Shown here in pieces: positions 6,510-13,553 of a DNA stretch of 26,557 nucleotides (positions within the stretch are counted from its first letter, which is position 1; each line of letters opens with the position of its first letter). The DNA comes from CAZLYX01 sp964563885 (GTDB taxonomy: Bacteria; Pseudomonadota; Gammaproteobacteria; Burkholderiales; Neisseriaceae). The notes under the pieces are model-generated. The model saw nothing but the letters and a program-made list of their open reading frames with translations. It was not told the origin of the DNA and made no database searches. Made by a program: the position numbers and the translations under genes. The DNA is taken from assembly GCA_964563885.1 (NCBI GenBank), contig CAZLYX010000027.1:1-26557 (forward strand), given 5' to 3'.

Positions 6510-7040
6510 TTAAAACAGATTATCCATCACGTTTTTAGGTTTGCTACCATTATTGTTTGCAGGTTGCTTCACTGTATTGCCTGCTTGTTCATTAGTAGCC
6601 AACTCTCTTTTTGGCTTTGAGGGCGGTGCAGCTTGTGCAGTATTAATAGGCTCTAACGGTTTTTCCTGAACCGATAGCGCGGGTTTATTGATATTGCGAT
6701 TTTGTGTTCGTGCAGTAGTATTGGCACGCGGCTGCTCGATAGGAGCAGTTGTTTCTGAATCATTCACAGGTTTGGATTCAGGGGCTTGGCTGTTAATGAT
6801 ATAGGGATTGGCTTGTGTGGTAGGCGCGACAGCTTGGGTCGCTCCACTTGGGCGCAGTATTTCAACAGCTTTGGCACTGGTGTCAGTTCGGTTGATGTTA
6901 TCTACGGTAACGTTTGGTTTGCGCGTCAGTTCACGCCAAGCACTGAAGCTGAGCGCAGTCACTGCGATGGCAATCACGACTAACCCAGTCGACAAAAGAT
7001 GTCTGGGTTTAAGTTGGAATGATTTTGAAGGGGCGGACAT
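6510..7040 (-). CDS. Unknown single-TM protein with Pro/Asn/Thr/Gln-rich periplasmic tail
   Basis: I do not recognise a family. The 176-aa product has a short basic N-terminus (SKSFQLKPRH), one membrane helix (about 14-33) and a long low-complexity tail rich in Pro, Asn, Thr, Ala, Gln and Lys, with no Cys. This is the layout of an inner-membrane protein anchored at its N-terminus with a disordered periplasmic stalk, comparable in shape to TonB or FtsN linkers but without their C-terminal domains. The start at 7040 is preferred because GGAAAA lies just upstream; the longer frame from 7088 would run through the DUS hairpin at 7058-7107. It follows dolP on the same strand, so it may be a last gene of the yraN-gmhA-dolP transcript if readthrough occurs. 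The tail contains repeated K/R-P and P-x-K patches. Confidence 0.6.
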   Translation of the reverse strand: MSAPSKSFQLKPRHLLSTGLVVIAIAVTALSFSAWRELTRKPNVTVDNINRTDTSAKAVEILRPSGATQAVAPTTQANPYIINSQAPESKPVNDSETTAPIEQPRANTTARTQNRNINKPALSVQEKPLEPINTAQAAPPSKPKRELATNEQAGNTVKQPANNNGSKPKNVMDNLF

Positions 7041-7057
7041 AAGTTTTCCGTTGGTTG

Positions 7058-7107
7058 AGGCTACCTGAATATTATGTTGATTATGCAACAGTTGTTTCAG
7101 GTAGCCG
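7058..7107. repeat. Inverted DUS pair between dolP and the TM-protein gene
   Basis: Exact forward DUS at 7058-7069 and a reverse copy with one mismatch (TTCAGGTAGCCG) at 7096-7107; an 11-bp stem (7059-7069 with 7096-7106) and a 26-base loop. No U-run follows on the minus strand, so termination of dolP mRNA may be partial. Confidence 0.65.
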
Positions 7108-7116
7108 TTTGATTAT

Positions 7117-7722
7117 TTATTTACTGTAATGCTCATATAAGGTCACTACTTTTTGAACGCCAGCGGTGGTGCTCACTTTGTTGGTGACGATGGCTTGTTC
7201 AGTTGGCGTGAGTAAGCCCATAACATAAGTTACGCCTGCATAAGTAACGACCTTTACATGACCTGGATAAACGCCGTGCATGTTTAATAAAGTGGTGCGC
7301 ACTTTGGAAGTGATGGCTGAGTCATTAGTAATATTACCAAAAGTACGCGCCTGCGGTGCGATATCAATGTAGTTATAAACGGCTCTAGCTGCTTGCTCGG
7401 AGCGTGCGATGCGTTCTACTTGAACTTTATCTTCTGGGGTGGCTACTTGGCCCATCAATAACACTTCATGGTTATAGCTCACCACCGATACTTTGGGTGT
7501 GAAACCTTTTACGCTGTTGTTTTTCTCTAAGTAGATAAGTGCATTATTTTGAATGCGAAGTTCCATAACGTTGTCATCTGTTTGAGCGCCAGTGGTTCGG
7601 CGATCTAGCGCAGACATGCCGCCTACGGCAGCGCCGCCAACAATGGCTGCAACGCAACCGCCTAATGTGGTGGAGAGGGCAACTGCAATTACTAGTGCTT
7701 TGGCGTAAGGTTTAATCTTCAT
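7117..7722 (-). CDS. dolP: Dual-BON-domain outer-membrane lipoprotein DolP (YraP; GNA2091-like)
   Basis: A 201-aa lipoprotein with a signal peptide ending in the lipobox LGGC (Cys23), a short Gly/Ala linker, and two BON domains (about 50-120 and 132-198). BON domains bind phospholipid; in E. coli DolP helps keep outer-membrane integrity and regulates amidase activity at the septum. The meningococcal homologue GNA2091 is a fusion partner in a protein vaccine. The start at 7722 is chosen because AAGGA sits 7 bases upstream; the frame extends 10 codons further to 7752. The order rsmI / yraN-gmhA-dolP matches the E. coli rsmI / lpoA-yraN-diaA-dolP region. A 98-base spacer separates it from gmhA upstream, leaving room for its own promoter; E. 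coli dolP also belongs to the envelope-stress regulon, but no such promoter is obvious here. Confidence 0.88.
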   Translation of the reverse strand: MKIKPYAKALVIAVALSTTLGGCVAAIVGGAAVGGMSALDRRTTGAQTDDNVMELRIQNNALIYLEKNNSVKGFTPKVSVVSYNHEVLLMGQVATPEDKVQVERIARSEQAARAVYNYIDIAPQARTFGNITNDSAITSKVRTTLLNMHGVYPGHVKVVTYAGVTYVMGLLTPTEQAIVTNKVSTTAGVQKVVTLYEHYSK

Positions 7723-7850
7723 ACAAGCATCCTTCATTTTTATTATGTTCAAGACAATAGCTGTCTAAGTCTATATTGAGTGAATTGTAACGGTTTTGGC
7801 ACATCTGAGCACATTTTATGATAAACGGACGAGTTATGAGCTGTGGACTT

Positions 7851-8444
7851 TTAAAAACCTTCTGTTAGCATGGTGTCAATACAATCGCACATAGCATGAA
7901 TCAGTAAAATATGAATCTCTTGAATACGAGCGGTGCGAGGGTGCGGCACGTTGAGCAGGATGTCGTTGTCTTTTAGCATGGCTGCAATTTTGCCGCCGTC
8001 GCGCCCAGTTAGAGCAATAACATGCATATCACGCTCGTGCGCAGCTTCAATGGCTTTGATGACATTGGCAGAATTACCAGAAGTGGAAAGCGCCAGCAAA
8101 ACATCACCATTGCGACCTAATGCACGTACTTGCTTGCTGAAAATATGATCAAAACCATAGTCATTACCAATGGCGGTGATGGCGGAAGTGTCGGTGGTGA
8201 GCGCTAATGCGGCCAGCTCCATGCGTTCTTTTTCAAAACGGCCGGTCATTTCTGCAGCAAAATGTTGGGCATCAGCGGCTGAGCCACCGTTACCACAAGC
8301 GAGGACTTTACCGTCACTCATTAAACATTGCAGCATCATAATAGCGGCCTGTGCGGTTGGGCTGCTCAAAATATCAGCGGCTTCTTGTGTGGCTTCTATG
8401 CTTTGGGCAAAATGCGCGGCCACGCGCTCTGGTAGTGTTTTCAT
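7851..8444 (-). CDS. gmhA: SIS-domain phosphoheptose isomerase GmhA / DiaA family
   Basis: A 197-aa single SIS-domain protein. GmhA converts sedoheptulose 7-phosphate to D-glycero-D-manno-heptose 7-phosphate, the first step of ADP-heptose supply for LPS inner core. The catalytic pair known from E. coli GmhA is present: Glu65 in HFAAEMTGRF and His178 in RIQEIHIL. The phosphate-binding loops ACGNGGSAADAQHF (50-62) and LSTSGNSANVIKAI are also intact. By position it corresponds to E. coli diaA, a DnaA-binding paralogue, whose glycine-rich loop reads GNGTSAAN and which lacks that Glu. Intact catalytic residues favour a real isomerase, as in Neisseria, where the gene in this neighbourhood acts as gmhA. 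It begins 4 bases after the yraN stop, so the two are coupled. Confidence 0.85.
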   Translation of the reverse strand: MKTLPERVAAHFAQSIEATQEAADILSSPTAQAAIMMLQCLMSDGKVLACGNGGSAADAQHFAAEMTGRFEKERMELAALALTTDTSAITAIGNDYGFDHIFSKQVRALGRNGDVLLALSTSGNSANVIKAIEAAHERDMHVIALTGRDGGKIAAMLKDNDILLNVPHPRTARIQEIHILLIHAMCDCIDTMLTEGF

Positions 8445-8448
8445 GAAT

Positions 8449-8796
8449 TTAACCTGTAATGTTATGCAGCCAATTGGGTGTGTTATCGCCTTGTATTAAT
8501 ACAGCGTCTAAACGACAGGCGATATTATTCAGTTTATGCTGTTGCAGGTAATGCTCGATGCTGCGTTGTAGTTTAGCCAATTTCGACGGTGTAATGCTAT
8601 ATGCAGCACCACCAAAACTGCTGCCTTTGCGGTATTTTACTTCAACAAACACAATTTGCCGACCGTCTCGGACAATCAAATCGATTTCGCCATAAGGACA
8701 ATGCCAGTTGCGTGCCAATAATGTGCAACCTTTGTTTTGTAAAAAGAGCAATGCAGCGTCTTCAGCAGCAGAGCCTGAGGCATGGTTCAAACGCAT
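8449..8796 (-). CDS. yraN: YraN/UPF0102 family nuclease-fold protein
   Basis: A 115-aa protein of the UPF0102 family, which has a restriction-endonuclease-like fold; its function is not settled. The conserved series is present: G8-x-x-A-E12 near the start, ARNWHCPYGEIDLI (Glu37 and Asp39) and VFVEVKYR (Glu52 and Lys54), which together form the E/D-ExK type metal site. The start at 8796 is chosen because family members begin a few residues before GxxAE, and AGGA lies upstream. The open frame reaches 8898, but that extension crosses the rsmI start and the DUS in the divergent spacer. It is the first gene of yraN-gmhA(-dolP), divergent from rsmI with only 53 bases between starts, so promoters must overlap. 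Confidence 0.85.
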   Translation of the reverse strand: MRLNHASGSAAEDAALLFLQNKGCTLLARNWHCPYGEIDLIVRDGRQIVFVEVKYRKGSSFGGAAYSITPSKLAKLQRSIEHYLQQHKLNNIACRLDAVLIQGDNTPNWLHNITG

Positions 8797-8824
8797 AAAG
8801 CAGATTCCTATGATAATATGCTTT

Positions 8825-8836
8825 TTCAGGTAGCCT
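8825..8836 (-). repeat. Solitary exact DUS in the yraN-rsmI divergent spacer
   Basis: Exact TTCAGGTAGCCT, 13 bases before the rsmI ATG, with no inverted partner. It lies in the region that must carry both divergent promoters, so it cannot act as a terminator. Confidence 0.85.
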
Positions 8837-8849
8837 AAAAAGCGGAAAA

Positions 8850-9719
8850 ATGCAAAAACATTACCAAAAAGCCTGCGATAGCCTCGCAGAACAAACATTA
8901 TACGTGGTTGCCACGCCCATCGGTAATTTGGCTGACATTACTTTGCGGGCGTTAGCAGTATTGGCCCATGCCGATATAGTTTGCGCCGAAGATACGCGGG
9001 TAACTGCGCATTTATTGAGCGCGTATGGCATTCAAACCAAATTATGGAGCGTGCGCGAACACAACGAGCAGCTGATGGCTGACAAAATCATTGCAGCATT
9101 AGCCGAGGGCAAAACAGTAGCACAAGTTTCTGATGCTGGCACGCCAGCAGTGTGTGATCCTGGTGCAAAATTAGCGGCAAGAGTACGCGCTGCTGGTTAT
9201 GCTGTGGTGCCAATTGCAGGGGCAAGTGCGGTTATGGCGGCATTGAGTGTGGCGGGTGTTGTCGAGCCTAATTTTTATTTTAATGGTTTTTTACCCTCTA
9301 AAGCAGGCGAGCGCCAACGGCTCTTAGGCAAGTGGCTGCAAGCAGATTATCCAGTGGTGATGTTTGAAACGCCACACCGCATTGAAGCGGCGCTGGCTGA
9401 TATGGCAGCATTGTTTCCTGAGCGGCAGCTGGTGTTGGCGCGTGAAATCTCCAAAACCTTTGAAACCTTTCTAACGGGCAGTGTGCTGGAAATTCAAGCG
9501 CAAGTTAAAGCAGATAGCAATCAAAGTCGTGGTGAAATGGTATTGATTTTACACCCAGCCAAACTTGAAAAGCATAGTGATTTACCAGAAAGTACGCAGC
9601 AAATTATGAAAGTATTGGCGGCTGAGTTGCCTACTAAACAAGCAGCTGATTTGGCGTCAAAGATTACGGGAGAGGGTAAAAAAGCGCTGTACGATTTAGC
9701 GCTCACATGGAAAGTTTAG
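8850..9719 (+). CDS. rsmI: 16S rRNA (cytidine1402-2'-O)-methyltransferase RsmI
   Basis: Methylates the 2'-OH of C1402 in 16S rRNA using S-adenosylmethionine, tuning the P-site decoding centre. The 289-aa product has the tetrapyrrole-methylase fold with the RsmI signatures LYVVATPIGNLADITLRAL (17-35), CAEDTR (45-50), SDAGTPAVCDPG (94-105), the GASAVMAALSVAG block and FETPHRI. Length is normal for the family (E. coli 286). The ATG at 8850 has a close GGAAAA. The frame starts about 17 residues before the conserved VVATPIGN, which is usual. It is divergent from yraN, as in E. coli. The DUF488 gene begins 7 bases after its stop and is likely co-transcribed. Confidence 0.93.
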   Translation: MQKHYQKACDSLAEQTLYVVATPIGNLADITLRALAVLAHADIVCAEDTRVTAHLLSAYGIQTKLWSVREHNEQLMADKIIAALAEGKTVAQVSDAGTPAVCDPGAKLAARVRAAGYAVVPIAGASAVMAALSVAGVVEPNFYFNGFLPSKAGERQRLLGKWLQADYPVVMFETPHRIEAALADMAALFPERQLVLAREISKTFETFLTGSVLEIQAQVKADSNQSRGEMVLILHPAKLEKHSDLPESTQQIMKVLAAELPTKQAADLASKITGEGKKALYDLALTWKV

Positions 9720-9726
9720 GTATGTC

Positions 9727-10083
9727 ATGTTTACGATTCAACGTATTTATGGTTTTCAAGCCGCAGAAAGTGTGCAAGCAGTGTTGGTAGATCGGTTGTA
9801 TCCACGCGGACTATCAAAAGCAAAAATGACAAACATTTTATGGTTGAAAGAGGTAGCGCCTTCTACTGAATTGAGGCGATGGTATCATGTCGACCCTGTT
9901 GGACGTTTTAGTGAGTTTTCTGTTCGTTATTTGGAAGAACTGAGTGGGGAGCAGCAACGATTAGGATTGGCACGCTTACGCCAATTCGAAGAAAAAAGTA
10001 AAGTGGTTTTGTTAACCGCAGTAAAAGATCCGCAGTATTCACATGTGCCCGTATTGATTGAGGCATTGAGTGGTAAAAATTAA
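9727..10083 (+). CDS. DUF488 family (YeaO-like) protein
   Basis: A 118-aa small cytosolic protein of the DUF488 family. Signature segments are VDRLYPRGLSKAK (21-33), WLKEVAPSTELRRWY (39-53), and FSEFSVRYLEEL (61-72), which match the family pattern VDRLWPRG...WxKExAPSxxLRxWF...F...Y..EL. Its biochemical function is unknown; the conserved Arg/Asp cluster suggests a phosphate or nucleic-acid site, but this is inference. It follows rsmI by 7 bases with TAGGT as a weak ribosome-binding site. An ATG at 9722 lies in another frame and is not used. Two DUS-derived hairpins follow the stop. Confidence 0.82.
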   Translation: MFTIQRIYGFQAAESVQAVLVDRLYPRGLSKAKMTNILWLKEVAPSTELRRWYHVDPVGRFSEFSVRYLEELSGEQQRLGLARLRQFEEKSKVVLLTAVKDPQYSHVPVLIEALSGKN

Positions 10084-10087
10084 AGAA

Positions 10088-10133
10088 AGGCTAGCTGAAA
10101 GGGTTATTTAGAAACTGTGTTTTTAGGTAGCCT
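10088..10133. repeat. Degenerate inverted DUS pair after the DUF488 gene
   Basis: AGGCTAGCTGAA at 10088-10099 and TTTAGGTAGCCT at 10122-10133 each differ from the DUS at one base, at different positions, so the stem is imperfect. It begins 4 bases after the stop and could still terminate. An intact pair follows about 60 bases later. Confidence 0.65.
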
Positions 10134-10193
10134 TTAATGTATTCTGAGACGCTCCAACTTAATTTTTAGTGGAATTTAAGTGAGTGATTTAAA

Positions 10194-10235
10194 TAATAAA
10201 GGCTACCTGAATATATGTTCAGGTAGCCTTTATTA
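10194..10235. terminator. Intact DUS-pair bidirectional terminator between the DUF488 gene and prmA
   Basis: An 18-bp perfect stem (10194-10211 with 10218-10235) and a 6-base loop; exact DUS at 10200-10211 (+) and 10218-10229 (-). It lies between convergent genes, with T-rich flanks on both strands. Confidence 0.85.
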
Positions 10236-10267
10236 ATGTTCAATATGATTGATAACTTGTGAGCTGA

Positions 10268-11155
10268 TTAGCGTTTAGTGCCACTTAGACAAACCCAGCC
10301 ATCGTCTAACTGCACTGGTGCCAAGTCAAACCATTGGTTATAGATTTCACTCATTTCGTCAATTTGCTCATCTAAAATACCAGACAGAATAATACGGCCA
10401 CCTTGGCAGGTGCGACTGGCCAACATATCACCGAGCATGCGTAATGGATTGGCTAAAATATTGGCAATCACCACATCAAACTGGCCTTTTGGAAGTTCAT
10501 CTGGCAGATAAAACGATGCGGAAACATGGTTTTGTGCCGCATTGTCTTTACTGGAGATGATAGCTTGTTTATCAATGTCTACGCCCACTGCGCTTTGTGC
10601 GCCCAATTTTAGCGCTGCAATGGTTAAAATGCCAGATCCACAGCCATAATCTAAAACACTTTCTCCACCTTTTAAATTGTTGTCTAGCCATTGTAAGCAT
10701 AAGTGTGTGGTGGGGTGGCTGCCAGTGCCAAAAGCTAAGCCAGGGTCTAATTGTAAGTTAACGGCGTTGCTGTCGGGCGCAGTGTGCCAAGAAGGAGTAA
10801 TCCATAAGCGATCTGAAATTTTAATGGGATCAAACTGCGATTGTGTTAGGCGTACCCAATCTTGTTCAGCTAATTCTTCCAATAGATAATGGGGTACCGG
10901 AATATTGCATGCTTCGGCTGCGGCAGTCATGATAGCCTCTATATTGGCATCTTTTTCAAATAAGGCAATAATCAGGCTTTGCTGCCAGATCTGCTCGGTG
11001 GGCATGCCAGGCTCGCCGAAAATTACTTGTTCTTGCTCTGTGCCAGCGTGCGCATCTTCAATGGCGGTTGACAAGGCGCCGTGCTCCATAAGTGCATCTG
11101 ATAGGCGCTCAGCAATATACTCTTTCACGGCTAATGAAGTTTGTTGGTAAGACAT
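10268..11155 (-). CDS. prmA: Ribosomal protein L11 methyltransferase PrmA
   Basis: Adds methyl groups to lysines and the N-terminus of ribosomal protein L11 using S-adenosylmethionine. The 295-aa length matches the family (E. coli 293). The N-terminal L11-binding domain is followed by the methyltransferase domain, with LDPGLAFGTGSHPTT (136-150), motif I VLDYGCGSGILTIAALKLGA (167-186), an acidic VGVDID end of strand 2 (190-195), and the catalytic-site signature NILANPL (232-238). The ATG at 11155 is preceded by GGAAC. It lies downstream of accB-accC on the same strand, recalling the E. coli accB-accC-panF-prmA order without panF, but a strong terminator separates it here, so it probably has its own promoter in the 11156-11262 stretch. 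Confidence 0.93.
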   Translation of the reverse strand: MSYQQTSLAVKEYIAERLSDALMEHGALSTAIEDAHAGTEQEQVIFGEPGMPTEQIWQQSLIIALFEKDANIEAIMTAAAEACNIPVPHYLLEELAEQDWVRLTQSQFDPIKISDRLWITPSWHTAPDSNAVNLQLDPGLAFGTGSHPTTHLCLQWLDNNLKGGESVLDYGCGSGILTIAALKLGAQSAVGVDIDKQAIISSKDNAAQNHVSASFYLPDELPKGQFDVVIANILANPLRMLGDMLASRTCQGGRIILSGILDEQIDEMSEIYNQWFDLAPVQLDDGWVCLSGTKR

Positions 11156-11262
11156 GATGTTCCCAATATAAGGTTAAGTGTGCGGCGGTATAAACAGAAT
11201 TTTACTCAATAAATCCATTGCTTATTCTAACGGATATAAGGCACAGCTAATAGGTATATAAC

Positions 11263-11301
11263 TAAAAGGCTACCTGAACAATTTTTTCAGGTAGCCTTTT
11301 A
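11263..11301. terminator. DUS-pair terminator after accC
   Basis: A 16-bp stem (11263-11278 with 11286-11301) and a 7-base loop; exact DUS at 11267-11278 (+) and 11286-11297 (-). It starts 11 bases after the accC stop, with a U-run on the minus strand, and should end the accBC transcript. Confidence 0.85.
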
Positions 11302-11312
11302 GCGGAATAAGC

Positions 11313-12674
11313 TTATTGGCTTAGTTTTGCTTTTCGCTCTTCTAGCCAGCGCTCTAGATAATGAATGCTCACGCCACCTTTGCTAAAACCTTCATCACAA
11401 AATAAATCGCGGTGCAAAGCTGAGTTGGTTTTGATGCCGGTTATCGCTAATTCGTCCATAGCGACACGCATTTTTGCCATTGCTTGCTCACGTGTTTTTC
11501 CATGTACACAAACTTTACCAATCAAACTATCATAGTTTGGTGGTACACGATAACCTTGATAAATATGGCTGTCTACACGCACACCAAAACCACCGGGTAA
11601 GTGACAGCTTTCAATAACGCCAGGGCTAGGGATAAAGTTATATGGATCTTCCGCATTGATACGGCATTCAAAAGCATGACCTTCGATAACAATATCTTCT
11701 TGCTCATATTGTAATGGTAGCCCGCTGGCAATGCGAATTTGTTCTTGTACAATATCCACGCCAGTAACCAGCTCTGTAATAGGATGTTCTACTTGAACAC
11801 GGGTGTTCATTTCAATAAAGAAAAATTCACCATCTTCATATAAGAATTCAAACGTACCTGCACCACGATAACCAATGCGTTTACATGCGGCTACGCAAGC
11901 TTCGCCGACCTTTTTACGCTCGGCATCAGTAATGCCTGGCGCTGGGGCTTCTTCAATTATTTTTTGGTGACGGCGTTGTAATGAGCAATCGCGTTCACCC
12001 AAATAAATAGCATTACCGTGTTCGTCTGCTAAAATTTGAATTTCCACGTGCCGCGGTTTTTGCAGGTAGCGCTCCATATAAACCATAGGATTACCAAATG
12101 CCGCACCCGCTTCAGTTTTGGTCATCTCAACAAATTGAAGCAAGTCTTCTTTTCTTTCTACCACACGCATACCACGACCACCACCACCACCAGAAGCTTT
12201 GATGATAACAGGATAGCCAACCTCTTCAGCAATGTTGAGGATGTCTGCGCCATCGTCTGGTAAGGCGCCTTCTGAACCAGGAACACAAGGTACGCCTGCT
12301 GCAAGCATGGCGTGTTTGGCACATACTTTGTCACCCATCAAGCGGATGGTTTCGGCACGTGGTCCAATAAATATAAATCCTGATTGCTCAACTTGTTCTG
12401 CAAAATTAGCGTTTTCCGCCAAAAATCCATAACCTGGATGAATGGCATTGGCGCCAGTTACTTCTGCTGCTGCTATTAGAGCGGGAATGTTCAGGTAGCT
12501 TTGTGTGGAGGATGCGGGGCCTATGCAAACAGATTCGTCGGCAAGTTTAACGTGCAAACTATCTTTATCAGCTTCAGAATGCACGGCAACTGTAGCAATG
12601 TTCATTTCTCGACAAGCGCGTAAAATGCGTAATGCAATCTCACCACGGTTGGCAATTAATACTTTTTTCAGCAT
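11313..12674 (-). CDS. accC: Acetyl-CoA carboxylase biotin carboxylase subunit AccC
   Basis: Carboxylates biotin on the carrier protein AccB with bicarbonate and ATP, the first half-reaction of acetyl-CoA carboxylase in fatty-acid synthesis. The 453-aa length is standard. Motifs in order: KVLIANRGEIALRI (4-17), HPGYGFLAEN (79-88), MGDK with the ATP-binding Lys116, the ATP-grasp glycine loop KASGGGGGRGM (159-169), YLGERDCSLQRRHQK, and MNTRVQVEHPITE, containing the catalytic and bicarbonate-binding residues. The start at 12674 is chosen because AAGGAA lies 6 bases upstream and MLKKVLIANRGEIA is the family start; the frame extends 12 codons further. It follows accB by 71 bases, probably as one operon. 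A near-DUS at 12490-12501 encodes Ser-Tyr-Leu-Asn (59-62). Confidence 0.96.
   Translation of the reverse strand: MLKKVLIANRGEIALRILRACREMNIATVAVHSEADKDSLHVKLADESVCIGPASSTQSYLNIPALIAAAEVTGANAIHPGYGFLAENANFAEQVEQSGFIFIGPRAETIRLMGDKVCAKHAMLAAGVPCVPGSEGALPDDGADILNIAEEVGYPVIIKASGGGGGRGMRVVERKEDLLQFVEMTKTEAGAAFGNPMVYMERYLQKPRHVEIQILADEHGNAIYLGERDCSLQRRHQKIIEEAPAPGITDAERKKVGEACVAACKRIGYRGAGTFEFLYEDGEFFFIEMNTRVQVEHPITELVTGVDIVQEQIRIASGLPLQYEQEDIVIEGHAFECRINAEDPYNFIPSPGVIESCHLPGGFGVRVDSHIYQGYRVPPNYDSLIGKVCVHGKTREQAMAKMRVAMDELAITGIKTNSALHRDLFCDEGFSKGGVSIHYLERWLEERKAKLSQ
12490..12501 (-). repeat. DUS-like element (11/12) inside accC
   Basis: TTCAGGTAGCTT on the plus strand; on the coding strand it reads as the DUS with one mismatch, in the Ser-Tyr-Leu-Asn frame. 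It could be a degraded or chance copy. Confidence 0.45.
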
Positions 12675-12745
12675 GGAAAGTTCCTTCGGAACGGTTTGGC
12701 TGTACAGCAAAGGAAGGGCAGCGATGATTCAGCTGCCTCCGTGAA

Positions 12746-13195
12746 TTACTCAATAATAAATAATGGTTCGCCATATTCAACAGGCTGGCCATTTTCAATC
12801 AGAATAGCTTTAACTACGCCAGATTTTTCAGATTCGATTTCATTCATCAGTTTCATGGCTTCGATAATGCACAATGTGTCACCAACTTTCACACTTTGAC
12901 CCACTTCAACAAAAAATGGTGAGGCTGGTCCTGGAGCTCGATAAAATGTGCCTACCATAGGAGAGTTTTGCGCGTTACTTAAATCTACAGCTGGTGAAAC
13001 TGCTGCTAAAGGTGTTGCGACAGGTACAGCAGTAGGGGCTGGAGCAAACTGATGAGTAGGGGCTGCATAAAGTGCTTGCGGCTGAGCGGTAGTTCGTGTA
13101 ATGCGTACTTTTTCTTCACCTTCGGTTACTTCGATTTCGGCAATTCCTGATTCTTCTACTAAATCAATCAGTTTTTTGAGTTTACGTAAATCCAT
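12746..13195 (-). CDS. accB: Biotin carboxyl carrier protein of acetyl-CoA carboxylase AccB
   Basis: Carries biotin between the biotin carboxylase (AccC) and carboxyltransferase subunits. The 149-aa product has the N-terminal dimerising segment MDLRKLKKLIDLVEESGIAEIEV, a flexible Ala/Pro/Thr/Val-rich linker (about 38-75) and the biotinyl domain (about 77-149). The attachment lysine is Lys115 in the canonical EAMKLM motif, and SPMVGTFYRAPGPASPFF at the domain start contains the usual thumb region. AAGGA sits 8 bases before the ATG. It is the first gene of accB-accC, with a long 5' spacer shared with queA. In E. coli AccB represses its own operon, and the long leader here is compatible with expression control, though nothing proves that. 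Confidence 0.95.
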   Translation of the reverse strand: MDLRKLKKLIDLVEESGIAEIEVTEGEEKVRITRTTAQPQALYAAPTHQFAPAPTAVPVATPLAAVSPAVDLSNAQNSPMVGTFYRAPGPASPFFVEVGQSVKVGDTLCIIEAMKLMNEIESEKSGVVKAILIENGQPVEYGEPLFIIE

Positions 13196-13509
13196 CGTGT
13201 CTGTCCTTATGTACAGGTATCAAGTAAGGGGTTAGGGTGTGTGGTTCTCGAAAATCGTCTTATAGATTAGGAGCTTTTGGAGCCTAGGCCTGCTTCGAGC
13301 ACTCCATGGGTAGGAGGGAAGTTGTGTTTGTATGAGGCCGTCATTAGTTATATAGTTTACACATTAAATGTAATATTGTTGCTTATAGTGGCTTATTTTC
13401 GCTAACTTGCTGTTAAATGTCCAGCTAAATATCAAAAATAGGATTTTGAGCAAATAATATTATGGCTAATTTTTAAATTTTTAAAATGGGATATTTTTTA
13501 AAAAACTTT

Positions 13510-13542
13510 ATCTGTTCAGTTGTTTTCAACAACTGAACAGAT
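13510..13542. promoter_or_regulatory. 15-bp perfect inverted repeat over the queA promoter, operator-like
   Basis: ATCTGTTCAGTTGTT at 13510-13524 is exactly complementary to 13528-13542, with a TTC centre. No U-run follows and it is not DUS-related. It covers the expected -35 position of the TATAAT at 13548-13553, a typical place for repressor binding. It could instead be a hairpin at the end of a transcript entering from the left, but no gene lies there on the plus strand. Confidence 0.55.
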
Positions 13543-13553
13543 GGCCGTATAAT
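13525..13553 (+). promoter_or_regulatory. Candidate queA promoter
   Basis: A perfect -10 TATAAT at 13548-13553 with a weak -35 (TTCAAC, 13525-13530) at 17-base spacing. The start point would be near 13560, leaving a leader of about 25 bases. The AT-rich DNA upstream (13440-13510) could help RNA polymerase binding. Confidence 0.5.

Noticed and set aside
7041..7088. Longer start for the single-TM protein
   Set aside because: It would put the DUS stem in the coding sequence, while a start at 7040 has GGAAAA upstream.
8797..8898. Longer start for YraN
   Set aside because: The extension crosses the solitary DUS and the rsmI start, and UPF0102 proteins start close to the GxxAE motif.
12036..12263. 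Plus-strand frame with a His-Thr repeat opposite accC
   Set aside because: The Thr repeat is the complement of the AccC glycine-rich ATP-binding loop; it is an antisense shadow.
13510..13542. The queA palindrome as a LexA (SOS) box
   Set aside because: The CTGT and ACAG ends are much farther apart than the 8 bases of a LexA site, and queA is not an SOS gene.
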